From Lachnospira multipara LB2003 (GTDB taxonomy: Bacteria; Bacillota; Clostridia; Lachnospirales; Lachnospiraceae): 64,000 nucleotides of DNA. The position numbers and the translations under genes are program-made. The notes below the pieces were generated by a model, which was not told the origin of the DNA, searched no databases, and saw nothing but the letters and a program-made list of their open reading frames with translations. Below are positions 10,142 to 17,100 of the stretch, piece after piece (within the stretch, counting starts at the first letter, position 1; each line of letters begins with the position of its first letter). The DNA lies in contig NZ_JNKW01000005.1 in assembly GCF_000702205.1 (NCBI RefSeq), forward strand, positions 1-64,000, written 5' to 3'.

Positions 10142-11033
10142 GTTGACCTCCACATTTACTACAAGGGCGTCTGCTGCTTACACTTTCTAATGGAACTTTT
10201 TGGACATTTCTTTGTAGATGACTACACCTTGAAGATAGATGATATCTGCTGCCATAAGATGTGTAATAAACCGTTGTTCCTACACCTTTACAATGCTCGC
10301 ATTTATAATATATTCCTCCAGAAGCATTTCTTTTACTTTCTATTTCTTTTGAAGATGTAGATAAAATATCTCTTGTTAAATATGTACATTGACTGTCTTT
10401 ATGATAAACCGATCCATCTGGAGTTATATACACATACTCAGTTTCACTGCTTTCGTCTTCTTTACTATTTTTAGCAAACTCATCATAATCTTCGCCTAAC
10501 CATCCATCAGCTACTGTCATAGCTTTTTTCTTAATTAAGCCGATGCCAAAAATATCAAATGGATTTTTTATACAATAATCAATTACAACTTCTATCTTAG
10601 AATTATTGTTTAATATAGAACTTCTAAGTACCACTAATCCTGCATTACCACCAACTATATCATGATTGCTTGCGTAATCCGTACCCAGGGTATCTATAAA
10701 CATTCCTAAAAAAATCGCATCATTTAATCCCATTTGAGCAATATTTACAGCTTTATTTCCATCTTCGTTTTCTTTAAGGGAATTTATATAAGGAGCATTT
10801 TCTTTTACATTTTCATAGATATATGCATAGCTAGAACATCTTCTAACTGTTTCATATAATGCTTCATGTACTTTTGTTTCAATTGCAACTACTTGCAAAA
10901 GGTGCATTATAGTCATTACTGCAAAGAGTAAAATCGGGATAACTATTGCACCTTCTACAGTAGCACTTGCTTTAAGGTATGCCCCTTTTATATTGGATTG
11001 AATCTTTTGGGGGTTATGATCACATTTAATCAT
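10134..11033 (-). CDS. TadE-like protein with Cys/His-rich C-terminal tail
   Basis: The 299-residue protein begins with a basic segment and the TadE-type helix 'SATVEGAIVIPILLFAVMTI' (Glu at the pseudopilin position). The extracytoplasmic part ends in a tail of about 85 residues containing two copies of a YH-x3/4-C-x-YL/HL-like unit ('VYHKDSQCTYL' and 'RYHLSSRCSHL'), each followed by a CxxC pair ('CEHC', 'CSKC'). The tail looks like duplicated metal- or disulfide-binding knuckles. It is translationally coupled to the following prepilin peptidase. Role in pilus assembly is inferred from position; the tail function is unknown. Confidence 0.75.
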   Translation of the reverse strand: MIKCDHNPQKIQSNIKGAYLKASATVEGAIVIPILLFAVMTIMHLLQVVAIETKVHEALYETVRRCSSYAYIYENVKENAPYINSLKENEDGNKAVNIAQMGLNDAIFLGMFIDTLGTDYASNHDIVGGNAGLVVLRSSILNNNSKIEVVIDYCIKNPFDIFGIGLIKKKAMTVADGWLGEDYDEFAKNSKEDESSETEYVYITPDGSVYHKDSQCTYLTRDILSTSSKEIESKRNASGGIYYKCEHCKGVGTTVYYTSYGSRYHLSSRCSHLQRNVQKVPLESVSSRRPCSKCGGQHE

Positions 11034-11074
11034 TTATCTCTTTTTCCTTTCGTAACATTAAAGGGGCACACTAA

Positions 11075-13189
11075 CTATTTACGGTAAGAATACGATATTT
11101 CTTGTGTGTAAATATTAGATGTCTCATTTTTTCTAAACTTGGCCACACCCTTAAATGAGACTATATAATTCTTCATTCTAAAATCTGCGTGACCCAGTTC
11201 TATCATTTTTAATTCCATGGCTCCCATTGTCCTCATATTTTTAACACTTTTATCTACAATCAGAAGAAGCATTCTTAAATAATCATCATAAGCTAAACCC
11301 GAATCGCTATCGCTGTCATCTTTAAAATCCATGTTTAACATAGCATCCAAAGACAAAACCCAGGTATCATCATTCTTTACCAAAGGGACTTTACCGCCCT
11401 TCATAAGTTTTTTTAAATCAACAATGCTTTCTGCATAAGCCCACACACCTAAAATTAAATACTGTCCTGCAATTATTACTGCCGGAATGCCTGTAAAGCC
11501 AAGCAAAGTTTGAGAAAGGATTCTAGCCTGATTTTTTTTATCAGTATCAGTAATTAGATATGCTAAATTAGCACCCTCCCTTATTACTGACATTTCAAAC
11601 AATGTTTTTGACAGGTTTTCCTTATCCGATTTTTCTCCACACAAAATATACTCTAAAACATAGTCGAGTTCGCCGGATTCCTGCTTTTGTAATTTTTCAT
11701 CCTTAATCAAGGAAGCTGCACTATTAAAATGCATAAACAAATATTCATTATAGAGAACATCATCCTTGGCATCTTTAAGGGATATTCCAGAAGATAATTT
11801 TTCATTTTTTATATCACTTGCTAAATCTGTATACGAGATTTTTTTAGTAGAAATTGTAGAATCATCTTCAATGATCATACCTAAATATCCATTTTCTATT
11901 GTGGATTTTATATTTTTAATTTTGGATAGTCCTTGATGACTTGATGAAAAATCGATAGCTGAATAATCGAATTCCAAGTCTGAATTAGAAATTGCAGATA
12001 AATTACCTTTTAATGAATCCAATGCAGTTCTATATTGCGTAATCTTATCTTGTGTAAGGGTATCGCTTATATTATTTAGATTATTTTCTGCATTATTTAG
12101 ATATGTTATGTTTTTTGAAAGACCACTTTTAATTTTCTCTATGTCACATAATTTTCTTTGTGCTGACACTCCATCCTTAGATATTTCCTTATAATCATCA
12201 TTAAATGAGTTATATAAGTCATCTCCTAAGGTATCTTTATTGGTCTGAATCTTTGTATCTAGCTCATTTAGAGCTGTCACACTATTATCTTTTTCTCCGG
12301 AAAAGCCATTTGCTGCTTCAATACCTTTATTTGATACTTCCTTTGTAGATGTTACATATTCTTTTATTTTATCATAATCTCGTTTAAAAATATTGGCGTA
12401 TGAATTATTACCATTTTGATTACTTGCTTCATCGCCTATTTCTTCTAAACCATCAAGACAGGTATACATATCATCGATTATAGATTTCAAATCAATATAC
12501 GCTAAATCACTTGAGTTTATGACATTATAGACTTTTTCATTATCAACAGCTGCTAAGGCCATACTTGCAGGTCCATAAACACCTCTTTTGGCATAGGCAC
12601 TTCCTGAAAACTGTGGTTTTCCACCCTTTATAACTAAGCTATCTTCTGTTGTCTTAATACCTTCTACTAGCGTAACTAATTTCAAAGTGTAACTATCTAG
12701 TTTTGCTAGCTGTTCTTCTACATCTTCAATCTTATCAGTAATTTCTTTTGTAGCTTCTGCCTGTTTTACAGCTTCATCAGAATCCTTGAATTTATTAACA
12801 ACATCCGCATACACTCCGTACTTCATATAACTCAAAATCTCATCATAAACTCCAGCACCGCTATTATCTGTTGCATATTCAACTTCATTTATCTGTAATC
12901 CATCAAGCATAACTTCTTTTCCCATATCCGATAGGTTCGCATTAATATATTTACTAAGCTTTGCCTGATTTCTATCAGCATTTTCTAATACAAATACATT
13001 GAATTCATCAAGACAATCGTTATGATATGCTGAAAAACAAGATTCACTAGCTAATATGCATGCCTGTTTAATTCTTGTATTTATGCTAACATCTGTTGCT
13101 GATTTTAATAAAGCTGCAATTAATGACAAAATTATAGTTAAACTAAGTGTTGCTAGAATTGTTATCTGTCCACTTAGTCTTTTATTCAT
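11075..13189 (-). CDS. DUF5702 domain protein of the Tad locus
   Basis: The 704-residue protein has a TadG-like N-terminal membrane helix ('GQITILATLSLTIILSLIAALL') followed by a very long, largely helical extracytoplasmic region, and a second hydrophobic segment near residues 560-590. This matches DUF5702 proteins, a constant partner of clostridial Tad/Flp loci and probably the equivalent of TadG. The ATG at 13189 is preferred because an AAAGGA lies upstream; the ATG at 13213 overlaps the end of the pilin gene and lacks a ribosome site. The gene directly follows the C-terminal remnant of the interrupted pilin gene, so the mobile element separates it from the operon promoter. Confidence 0.75.
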   Translation of the reverse strand: MNKRLSGQITILATLSLTIILSLIAALLKSATDVSINTRIKQACILASESCFSAYHNDCLDEFNVFVLENADRNQAKLSKYINANLSDMGKEVMLDGLQINEVEYATDNSGAGVYDEILSYMKYGVYADVVNKFKDSDEAVKQAEATKEITDKIEDVEEQLAKLDSYTLKLVTLVEGIKTTEDSLVIKGGKPQFSGSAYAKRGVYGPASMALAAVDNEKVYNVINSSDLAYIDLKSIIDDMYTCLDGLEEIGDEASNQNGNNSYANIFKRDYDKIKEYVTSTKEVSNKGIEAANGFSGEKDNSVTALNELDTKIQTNKDTLGDDLYNSFNDDYKEISKDGVSAQRKLCDIEKIKSGLSKNITYLNNAENNLNNISDTLTQDKITQYRTALDSLKGNLSAISNSDLEFDYSAIDFSSSHQGLSKIKNIKSTIENGYLGMIIEDDSTISTKKISYTDLASDIKNEKLSSGISLKDAKDDVLYNEYLFMHFNSAASLIKDEKLQKQESGELDYVLEYILCGEKSDKENLSKTLFEMSVIREGANLAYLITDTDKKNQARILSQTLLGFTGIPAVIIAGQYLILGVWAYAESIVDLKKLMKGGKVPLVKNDDTWVLSLDAMLNMDFKDDSDSDSGLAYDDYLRMLLLIVDKSVKNMRTMGAMELKMIELGHADFRMKNYIVSFKGVAKFRKNETSNIYTQEISYSYRK

Positions 13190-13193
13190 AAAA

Positions 13194-13297
13194 TTAGAAG
13201 TCCTTTGTTGCATTTGTCATCTTAGATAAAAGTGATGTTACTAACGATGTAACCTGTTTTTTAAATAGACTAGCAAGGCCGATTAATACAATAATTA
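13194..13297 (-). pseudogene. C-terminal fragment of the interrupted Flp1-type pilin gene
   Basis: On the minus strand the frame reads ...VLIGLASLFKKQ, then VTSLVTSLLSKMTNATKDF and stop (TAA at 13194-13196). It has no start codon because the mobile element cuts the gene at 13289-13297. Joined to the N-terminal fragment at 37989-38061 it restores a 55-residue type IVb prepilin with no change of frame. The join is seen directly in the sequence. Confidence 0.9.
13289..13297. repeat. Left attachment repeat of the mobile element
   Basis: The 9-mer CAATAATTA occurs here and again at 37989-37997. These positions mark the two points where pilin coding sequence stops matching. A single copy in the uninterrupted gene gives an in-frame pilin. 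Confidence 0.85.
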
Positions 13298-13301
13298 ATT
13301 A

Positions 13302-13316
13302 CCCTGTCCCCCAGGG
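13302..13316. repeat. Short hairpin at the left element end
   Basis: CCCTG-tcccc-CAGGG lies 5 bp inside the left attachment repeat. Terminal placement suggests a recombinase-related or terminator role, but no T tract follows. Confidence 0.4.
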
Positions 13317-13405
13317 AAGTAAAGAAAGAAAAGCACTCGCACAGATTCTACAGTGTATATCAAATATCTATTTAAGAACTCTATTCAAGCCAAAGAAGCT
13401 CTACT

Positions 13406-13446
13406 GATATCCAAGTGATATCACCTATAGATATCTAACTGATATC
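13406..13446. repeat. Four GATATC-centred palindromes near the left element end
   Basis: GATATC occurs at 13406, 13417, 13430 and 13441, spaced 11, 13 and 11 bp, placing the sites nearly on one DNA face. One lies in the 10-bp palindrome GTGATATCAC (13415-13424), which recurs at 29724-29733 upstream of the recombinase genes. The arrangement suggests binding sites for an element-encoded protein. Confidence 0.6.
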
Positions 13447-13497
13447 AGCTACTTTGGTCTTTCTAATAATCATATTCATCCAACTGGAGATTGCGAC

Positions 13498-13937
13498 GTG
13501 TAGTCCGCTTAATGAAATTATCAGCGGAATTTGACTACACATCCGTGTGCCAATTCCACTTATTCAACGAATACAGCGGCCTACCAAACCACCATTATTC
13601 TGATTTGTTACTCACAGGGCATTTACACAGCAGGTTATCTGCAGCCCTGTATATATTTTCAGAATAATAGGCAAGCTACCCACTTTGACTAGTCACTATC
13701 GTTCCTAGTCGCGTGGTACCCTCGTTTCACTTCGGTAGCTTGCCAGGGCTAGCCCTTGGAACCCACTGGGGACTTTCATTCCCCCGTCCCCTAGAGCACA
13801 TCCTCTTATCCGGTAATGGACGAAAAACCGACCTAATAACAGTCAGAAAACTGTCCCATCGGTTTTATCCCATTCCCTACTAAGAGAATTAAGGGCTCTG
13901 CCCTTGCATCCCGCCAAAGGAGCTCCGCCCCTTTTGG
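13498..13937. other. Structured non-coding region, candidate oriT
   Basis: No credible gene lies between the element end and MobC. Strong inverted repeats are visible: GTGTAGT-CCGCT with its complement (13498-13540); GGCAAGCTACC/GGTAGCTTGCC (13670-13680 and 13734-13744) enclosing GACTAG/CTAGTC; the palindrome AGGGCTAGCCCT (13745-13756); AAAACCGA/TCGGTTTT enclosing ACAGT/ACTGT (13824-13866); AAGGGC-TCT-GCCCTT (13891-13905); and CCAAAGG/CCTTTTGG (13914-13937). A hairpin-rich region directly upstream of mobC-relaxase is where MOB-family elements carry oriT. The nic site cannot be read by eye. Confidence 0.55.
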
Positions 13938-14033
13938 ATAACCCGGTCGCTCACAAATGGAATGTTTCCATCCTATCAATCCAATCATTTGTAACCGATT
14001 TGTTCCGCACAATTTTGAAAGGAGATGATACGC

Positions 14034-14438
14034 ATGGGAACAAAAGCTGCAAAAAAGAACAGAACAAGAAATCATCAGGTTAACTTCTATATGAACGATG
14101 AAGAGTATCGTAAGTTAACCAAACTGGTAACAGAATCTGGTCTGAATAAACAGACCTACCTTATCAACGCAACACTAGGAGCAACACTTGCCAATCCAGA
14201 AGCTTTAAAAGATATCCCGAAGCTCTTGTCTGAGCTTACGGAACTTTTAAATCAGTTCAAAGGTATTGGCATCAATTGTAACCAGATGGCCAAGATTGCA
14301 AACACATATAATCAGCCAGCAAATGAAAATAAACTTAAGGAACTTGCAAACGATGTACATGAAACCGGAAAGGAGGTATTGCCACTATGTCAGTCGTTAA
14401 AGCTATTAATACGAGAGCTAAATCTTCAGCAGCATTAA
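14034..14438 (+). CDS. MobC-like mobilization accessory protein
   Basis: The 134-residue protein starts with a basic stretch and a ribbon-helix-helix-like segment ('NHQVNFYMNDEEYRKL'), followed by the MobC helical domain with 'LLNQFKGIGINCNQMAKIAN', a hallmark of relaxosome accessory proteins that help the relaxase recognise and open oriT. ATG 14034 is chosen because AAAGGAG lies 9 nt upstream; the ATG at 14025 abuts that ribosome site. It overlaps the relaxase gene by 52 nt, implying coupled translation, and sits directly downstream of the structured candidate oriT. Confidence 0.88.
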   Translation: MGTKAAKKNRTRNHQVNFYMNDEEYRKLTKLVTESGLNKQTYLINATLGATLANPEALKDIPKLLSELTELLNQFKGIGINCNQMAKIANTYNQPANENKLKELANDVHETGKEVLPLCQSLKLLIRELNLQQH

Positions 14439-15982
14439 GTAACACCCTTGACTATATCTACAAAGATAAGAAAGTCACTGAAGAGCTTAAGCTTGTAACC
14501 GGAGATTATTTTGAAGAAAAGGTTACTGCCGATCTTGTGTATCAGCAGTTCAAAGAAACAAAGAAGTTTTGGAATAAGACTGGTGGAAGACAGTATAAGC
14601 ATTTCGTTATATCCTTTCACCCAGATGAAAAGATAACTCCCGAAGAGACTTTGCTTGTTGGTAAAGAATGGGCAGAACGATGCTTTCCAGGCTTTACCTG
14701 CGCTCTTGCGAGCCACATTGATTCTGATCATTGTCACTGCCATGTAGTGGTAAATTCCGTAAACAGCATTGACGGAAGTAAAGTTCATCTGTCCAAATCA
14801 GACTTTAAACAGATGAAAAAGATTAATGATGAAATCTGTGAAGCTCATGGCTTATCTGTCTGTGTCAAAGGAAAACACTTTGATGGATCTGATATTGAAG
14901 AAGGAACTATCCGTTCCTACGATAAGAGAGATTATCGTCTTATGACAACAGATGGAAAGAAAAGCTTGAAGACAGATTGCATCAGCGCAATTCTTGCTTG
15001 TATGACTACTGCGACAAGCAAAGAAGAGTTTATCGCCCAGATGGAAGAGCACGGATATGAAGTGAAATGGGAAGATAATAGAAAGTACGTCACCTTTACA
15101 CATATCGAATCCGGCAAATCTTTTAGAAATAAGAACTTAGCAGAAACATATAGTATCGAATTATCAAAGGAGGTTTTAGAAAATGCTTTTAACAGAAACA
15201 GAACAGTTCAGAAAGAGCGGTCTGATATCACAGACGAAGGAGACCGAGAGCGCAAAGTATTGGAAGAACCAGTACGAGAAGCTACAGAAAAATACGCTAA
15301 CCCAGATGCAGATCATAGAACGTCAGCAGAAAAGAATAGCACAGTTGGAGGAAAGCCTGGCAATGGCACTTTCAGAGAATGGCCAGTTGAGAGACTTGAC
15401 CGAAGAGTTGATGAAACAGCGAAACGAACTAGAGGAATCGTTGACTGGGGTAAAAAGCTCCGCGAAACCTTTAGTCACTGCCTTGAACAGCTTAGGTCTT
15501 TCGGTTTCGGAAGTGGACTAAAGAGCAATACTCTTGAATCAGAAGCAGATAGGGTGGCAGAGCACATTGAAGATATCCGCACTAGAATTGCCGCAATCGA
15601 TCACACACTTAGAACTCAGTACCTTCCATCTCAGGGAACGGATTCGTGGATTGATAAGCAGATAACTCTTGAATATCAGGACGAATATAGACTGCTAGAT
15701 GAACTTTCAGAGCTAATCAAGTCAACCTCTCCTATGGTTCTTGCATTGGCTCAGTCAAAGCGGAACACTTTCCGCCCTGAAAAAGAAGTCGATATGCTAA
15801 GAGCTTTGACTTCAAATGAATTTGAGTTAACAAAAGAAGAAGTAGCAGACAGCTTCACAACTGCACTTGCAACTGCGGACAAGATGCTTAATAATGTTCC
15901 TTCCACTATGAAATCATTGGAAGAATCTCACGGCTGTCAGCCGATTGACCACAACATTGTAAGACGCGGGCGCAGAAGATAA
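14387..15982 (+). CDS. Relaxase/mobilization nuclease (MobP-like)
   Basis: The 531-residue protein has the relaxase domain in its first about 250 residues, with the metal-binding three-histidine motif 'HIDSDHCHCH' (residues about 110-119) and upstream 'YKHFVISFHPDE'. Relaxases nick oriT, stay covalently attached to the 5' end through a Tyr and pilot the strand into the recipient; a candidate Tyr lies in the N-terminal 'LDYIYKDKK'. The C-terminal half is polar and helical. A perfect AAAGGAGG precedes the ATG within mobC. The C-terminal part overlaps a second reading frame at 15183-15521 that also looks coding. A hairpin terminator follows 4 nt after the stop. Confidence 0.9.
   Translation: MSVVKAINTRAKSSAALSNTLDYIYKDKKVTEELKLVTGDYFEEKVTADLVYQQFKETKKFWNKTGGRQYKHFVISFHPDEKITPEETLLVGKEWAERCFPGFTCALASHIDSDHCHCHVVVNSVNSIDGSKVHLSKSDFKQMKKINDEICEAHGLSVCVKGKHFDGSDIEEGTIRSYDKRDYRLMTTDGKKSLKTDCISAILACMTTATSKEEFIAQMEEHGYEVKWEDNRKYVTFTHIESGKSFRNKNLAETYSIELSKEVLENAFNRNRTVQKERSDITDEGDRERKVLEEPVREATEKYANPDADHRTSAEKNSTVGGKPGNGTFREWPVERLDRRVDETAKRTRGIVDWGKKLRETFSHCLEQLRSFGFGSGLKSNTLESEADRVAEHIEDIRTRIAAIDHTLRTQYLPSQGTDSWIDKQITLEYQDEYRLLDELSELIKSTSPMVLALAQSKRNTFRPEKEVDMLRALTSNEFELTKEEVADSFTTALATADKMLNNVPSTMKSLEESHGCQPIDHNIVRRGRRR
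15183..15521 (+). CDS. Coiled-coil protein nested in another frame inside the relaxase gene
   Basis: A 112-residue frame lies wholly inside the relaxase gene in a different frame. It starts at an ATG preceded by a perfect AAAGGAGG about 9 nt upstream. The product is a plausible helical protein: 'YWKNQYEKLQKNTLTQMQII' followed by heptads ('RIAQLEESLAMALSENGQL') and a hydrophobic C-terminus. Chance antisense or shadow frames in this window are rich in Leu, Cys and Phe and lack ribosome sites; this one is not. It may encode a mobilization accessory factor. Function is unknown, and whether both frames are expressed cannot be proven from sequence alone. Confidence 0.6.
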   Translation: MLLTETEQFRKSGLISQTKETESAKYWKNQYEKLQKNTLTQMQIIERQQKRIAQLEESLAMALSENGQLRDLTEELMKQRNELEESLTGVKSSAKPLVTALNSLGLSVSEVD

Positions 15983-15985
15983 AAA

Positions 15986-16013
15986 ATGGCTTGGGCTTAA
16001 TCGCCCAAGCCAT
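15986..16013 (+). terminator. Hairpin terminator after the relaxase gene
   Basis: ATGGCTTGGGC and GCCCAAGCCAT form a perfect 11-bp stem with a 6-nt loop, 4 nt after the relaxase stop codon. The following T content is modest. Confidence 0.65.
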
Positions 16014-16136
16014 CTTCATCTTATACAGTAATCATGCTTACCGGATTTCAGCTTACTTCAATCTGCTGGTGCAAGAAGTCTTCCCACGTACTGATAATAA
16101 GATGCAAGATAATTAATCTTTATAATTCTAATTCAA

Positions 16137-16167
16137 AATCAGACTCCATACTTGGCGGAGTCTGATT
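16137..16167. terminator. Hairpin between relaxase and cargo operon
   Basis: AATCAGACTCC and GGAGTCTGATT form a perfect 11-bp stem, with T-rich sequence on both sides. It lies between converging genes and may terminate transcription in both directions. Confidence 0.55.
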
Positions 16168-16217
16168 TATACTGTTAGTCTTATTCAAAAATTCCACCCC
16201 AACATACCATTTAAGTT

Positions 16218-17072
16218 TTACTCTAATTTTAGTAGTTCATCTAAATAAGTCCATTTCTTAAAAGCTTGTAAGGAATCGTGCCATTCGCCTTCAGATACCT
16301 GATGATTTATCTGTCCGTCATACTCACTGCTTCCATCATCGTATAAGTAGTAATATAATCCACTTCCATCTTCAACAATTATGCATTTTCCATTCTCAGT
16401 CTCTAACCACGCTGTATCGGGTATAGAAGCTACAAGTATTCTGCTCTTGACCTTACTGCATTGCATATCCGTTATGTTCTTGGACATTTTAAACGTAAGA
16501 GATTCATCCTCCGGATCAGGATTCGTCCTTTCAATTTCGAGAATATCGTAGGACAAATCATTCTTCCAAAGGGATACATCCATTTCTTCTGATGATTCAA
16601 AAGGATCTTCTCCGCTTACCTTCGTACCATCGGCAGCATAGTTGCCACTTTCTCCTTTGTATGCAATCATTAAGCGGAAAACAACCCGCTCATCCTCGCC
16701 TAGCTTTTCCCCAAGGATAATAAAATTATCACTTTTAGGTTTAATGATTTCATATGTGGTTACAGTTCCATCGAAATCCCCGAAAGCATCTTTAGAAACT
16801 TCCTCGCGAGTATCCAGCTGAAAATAATCCTCCCAGTTATCCAGCGTTATATCCACTTCCTTAAAGTACGACGAAAATTCATCTAAGGATATCGCATTTT
16901 CAGCAGCCACTTCTTCAGAACTTTTACCTGACTTATTATCTTCTGTGACCTTGCTATCAACATCATCTGTTTTTTTAGCACTCTCAGCTGAATTTCCACC
17001 ACATCCAGATTATAAAATGCATGCCATCATCAACATCGAGGCTATCAGTCCTAGCTTTCTAGAAAATCCCAT
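16218..17072 (-). pseudogene. Lipoprotein gene with a stop codon in its signal peptide
   Basis: A ribosome site AAAGGAG and ATG (17072) start a typical lipoprotein signal peptide, 'MGFSRKLGLIASMLMMACIL', interrupted by TAA (17010-17012) immediately before Ser-Gly-Cys-Gly-Gly, which would form the lipobox. The same frame is then open for about 264 codons to 16218. The secreted part is acidic and rich in beta strands and ends with 'LQAFKKWTYLDELLKLE'. I recognise no family. As written, translation from the lipoprotein start stops at codon 21; a GTG at 16910 could start a cytoplasmic version, but no ribosome site supports it. It directly follows the 664-residue membrane protein gene and was probably co-transcribed with it. 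Confidence 0.7.
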
Positions 17073-17100
17073 GTCTTGTTTCTCCTTTAAATCGTTGTTT

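Noticed and set aside
13833-14075. An 80-codon minus-strand frame upstream of MobC
   Set aside because: It lies over the strongest hairpins of the candidate oriT and the mobC ribosome site, has no ribosome site of its own, and has a chance-like composition.
14435-14788. A 117-codon antisense frame in the relaxase gene
   Set aside because: Rich in Phe, Leu and Cys, no ribosome site, and antisense to a confident relaxase domain.
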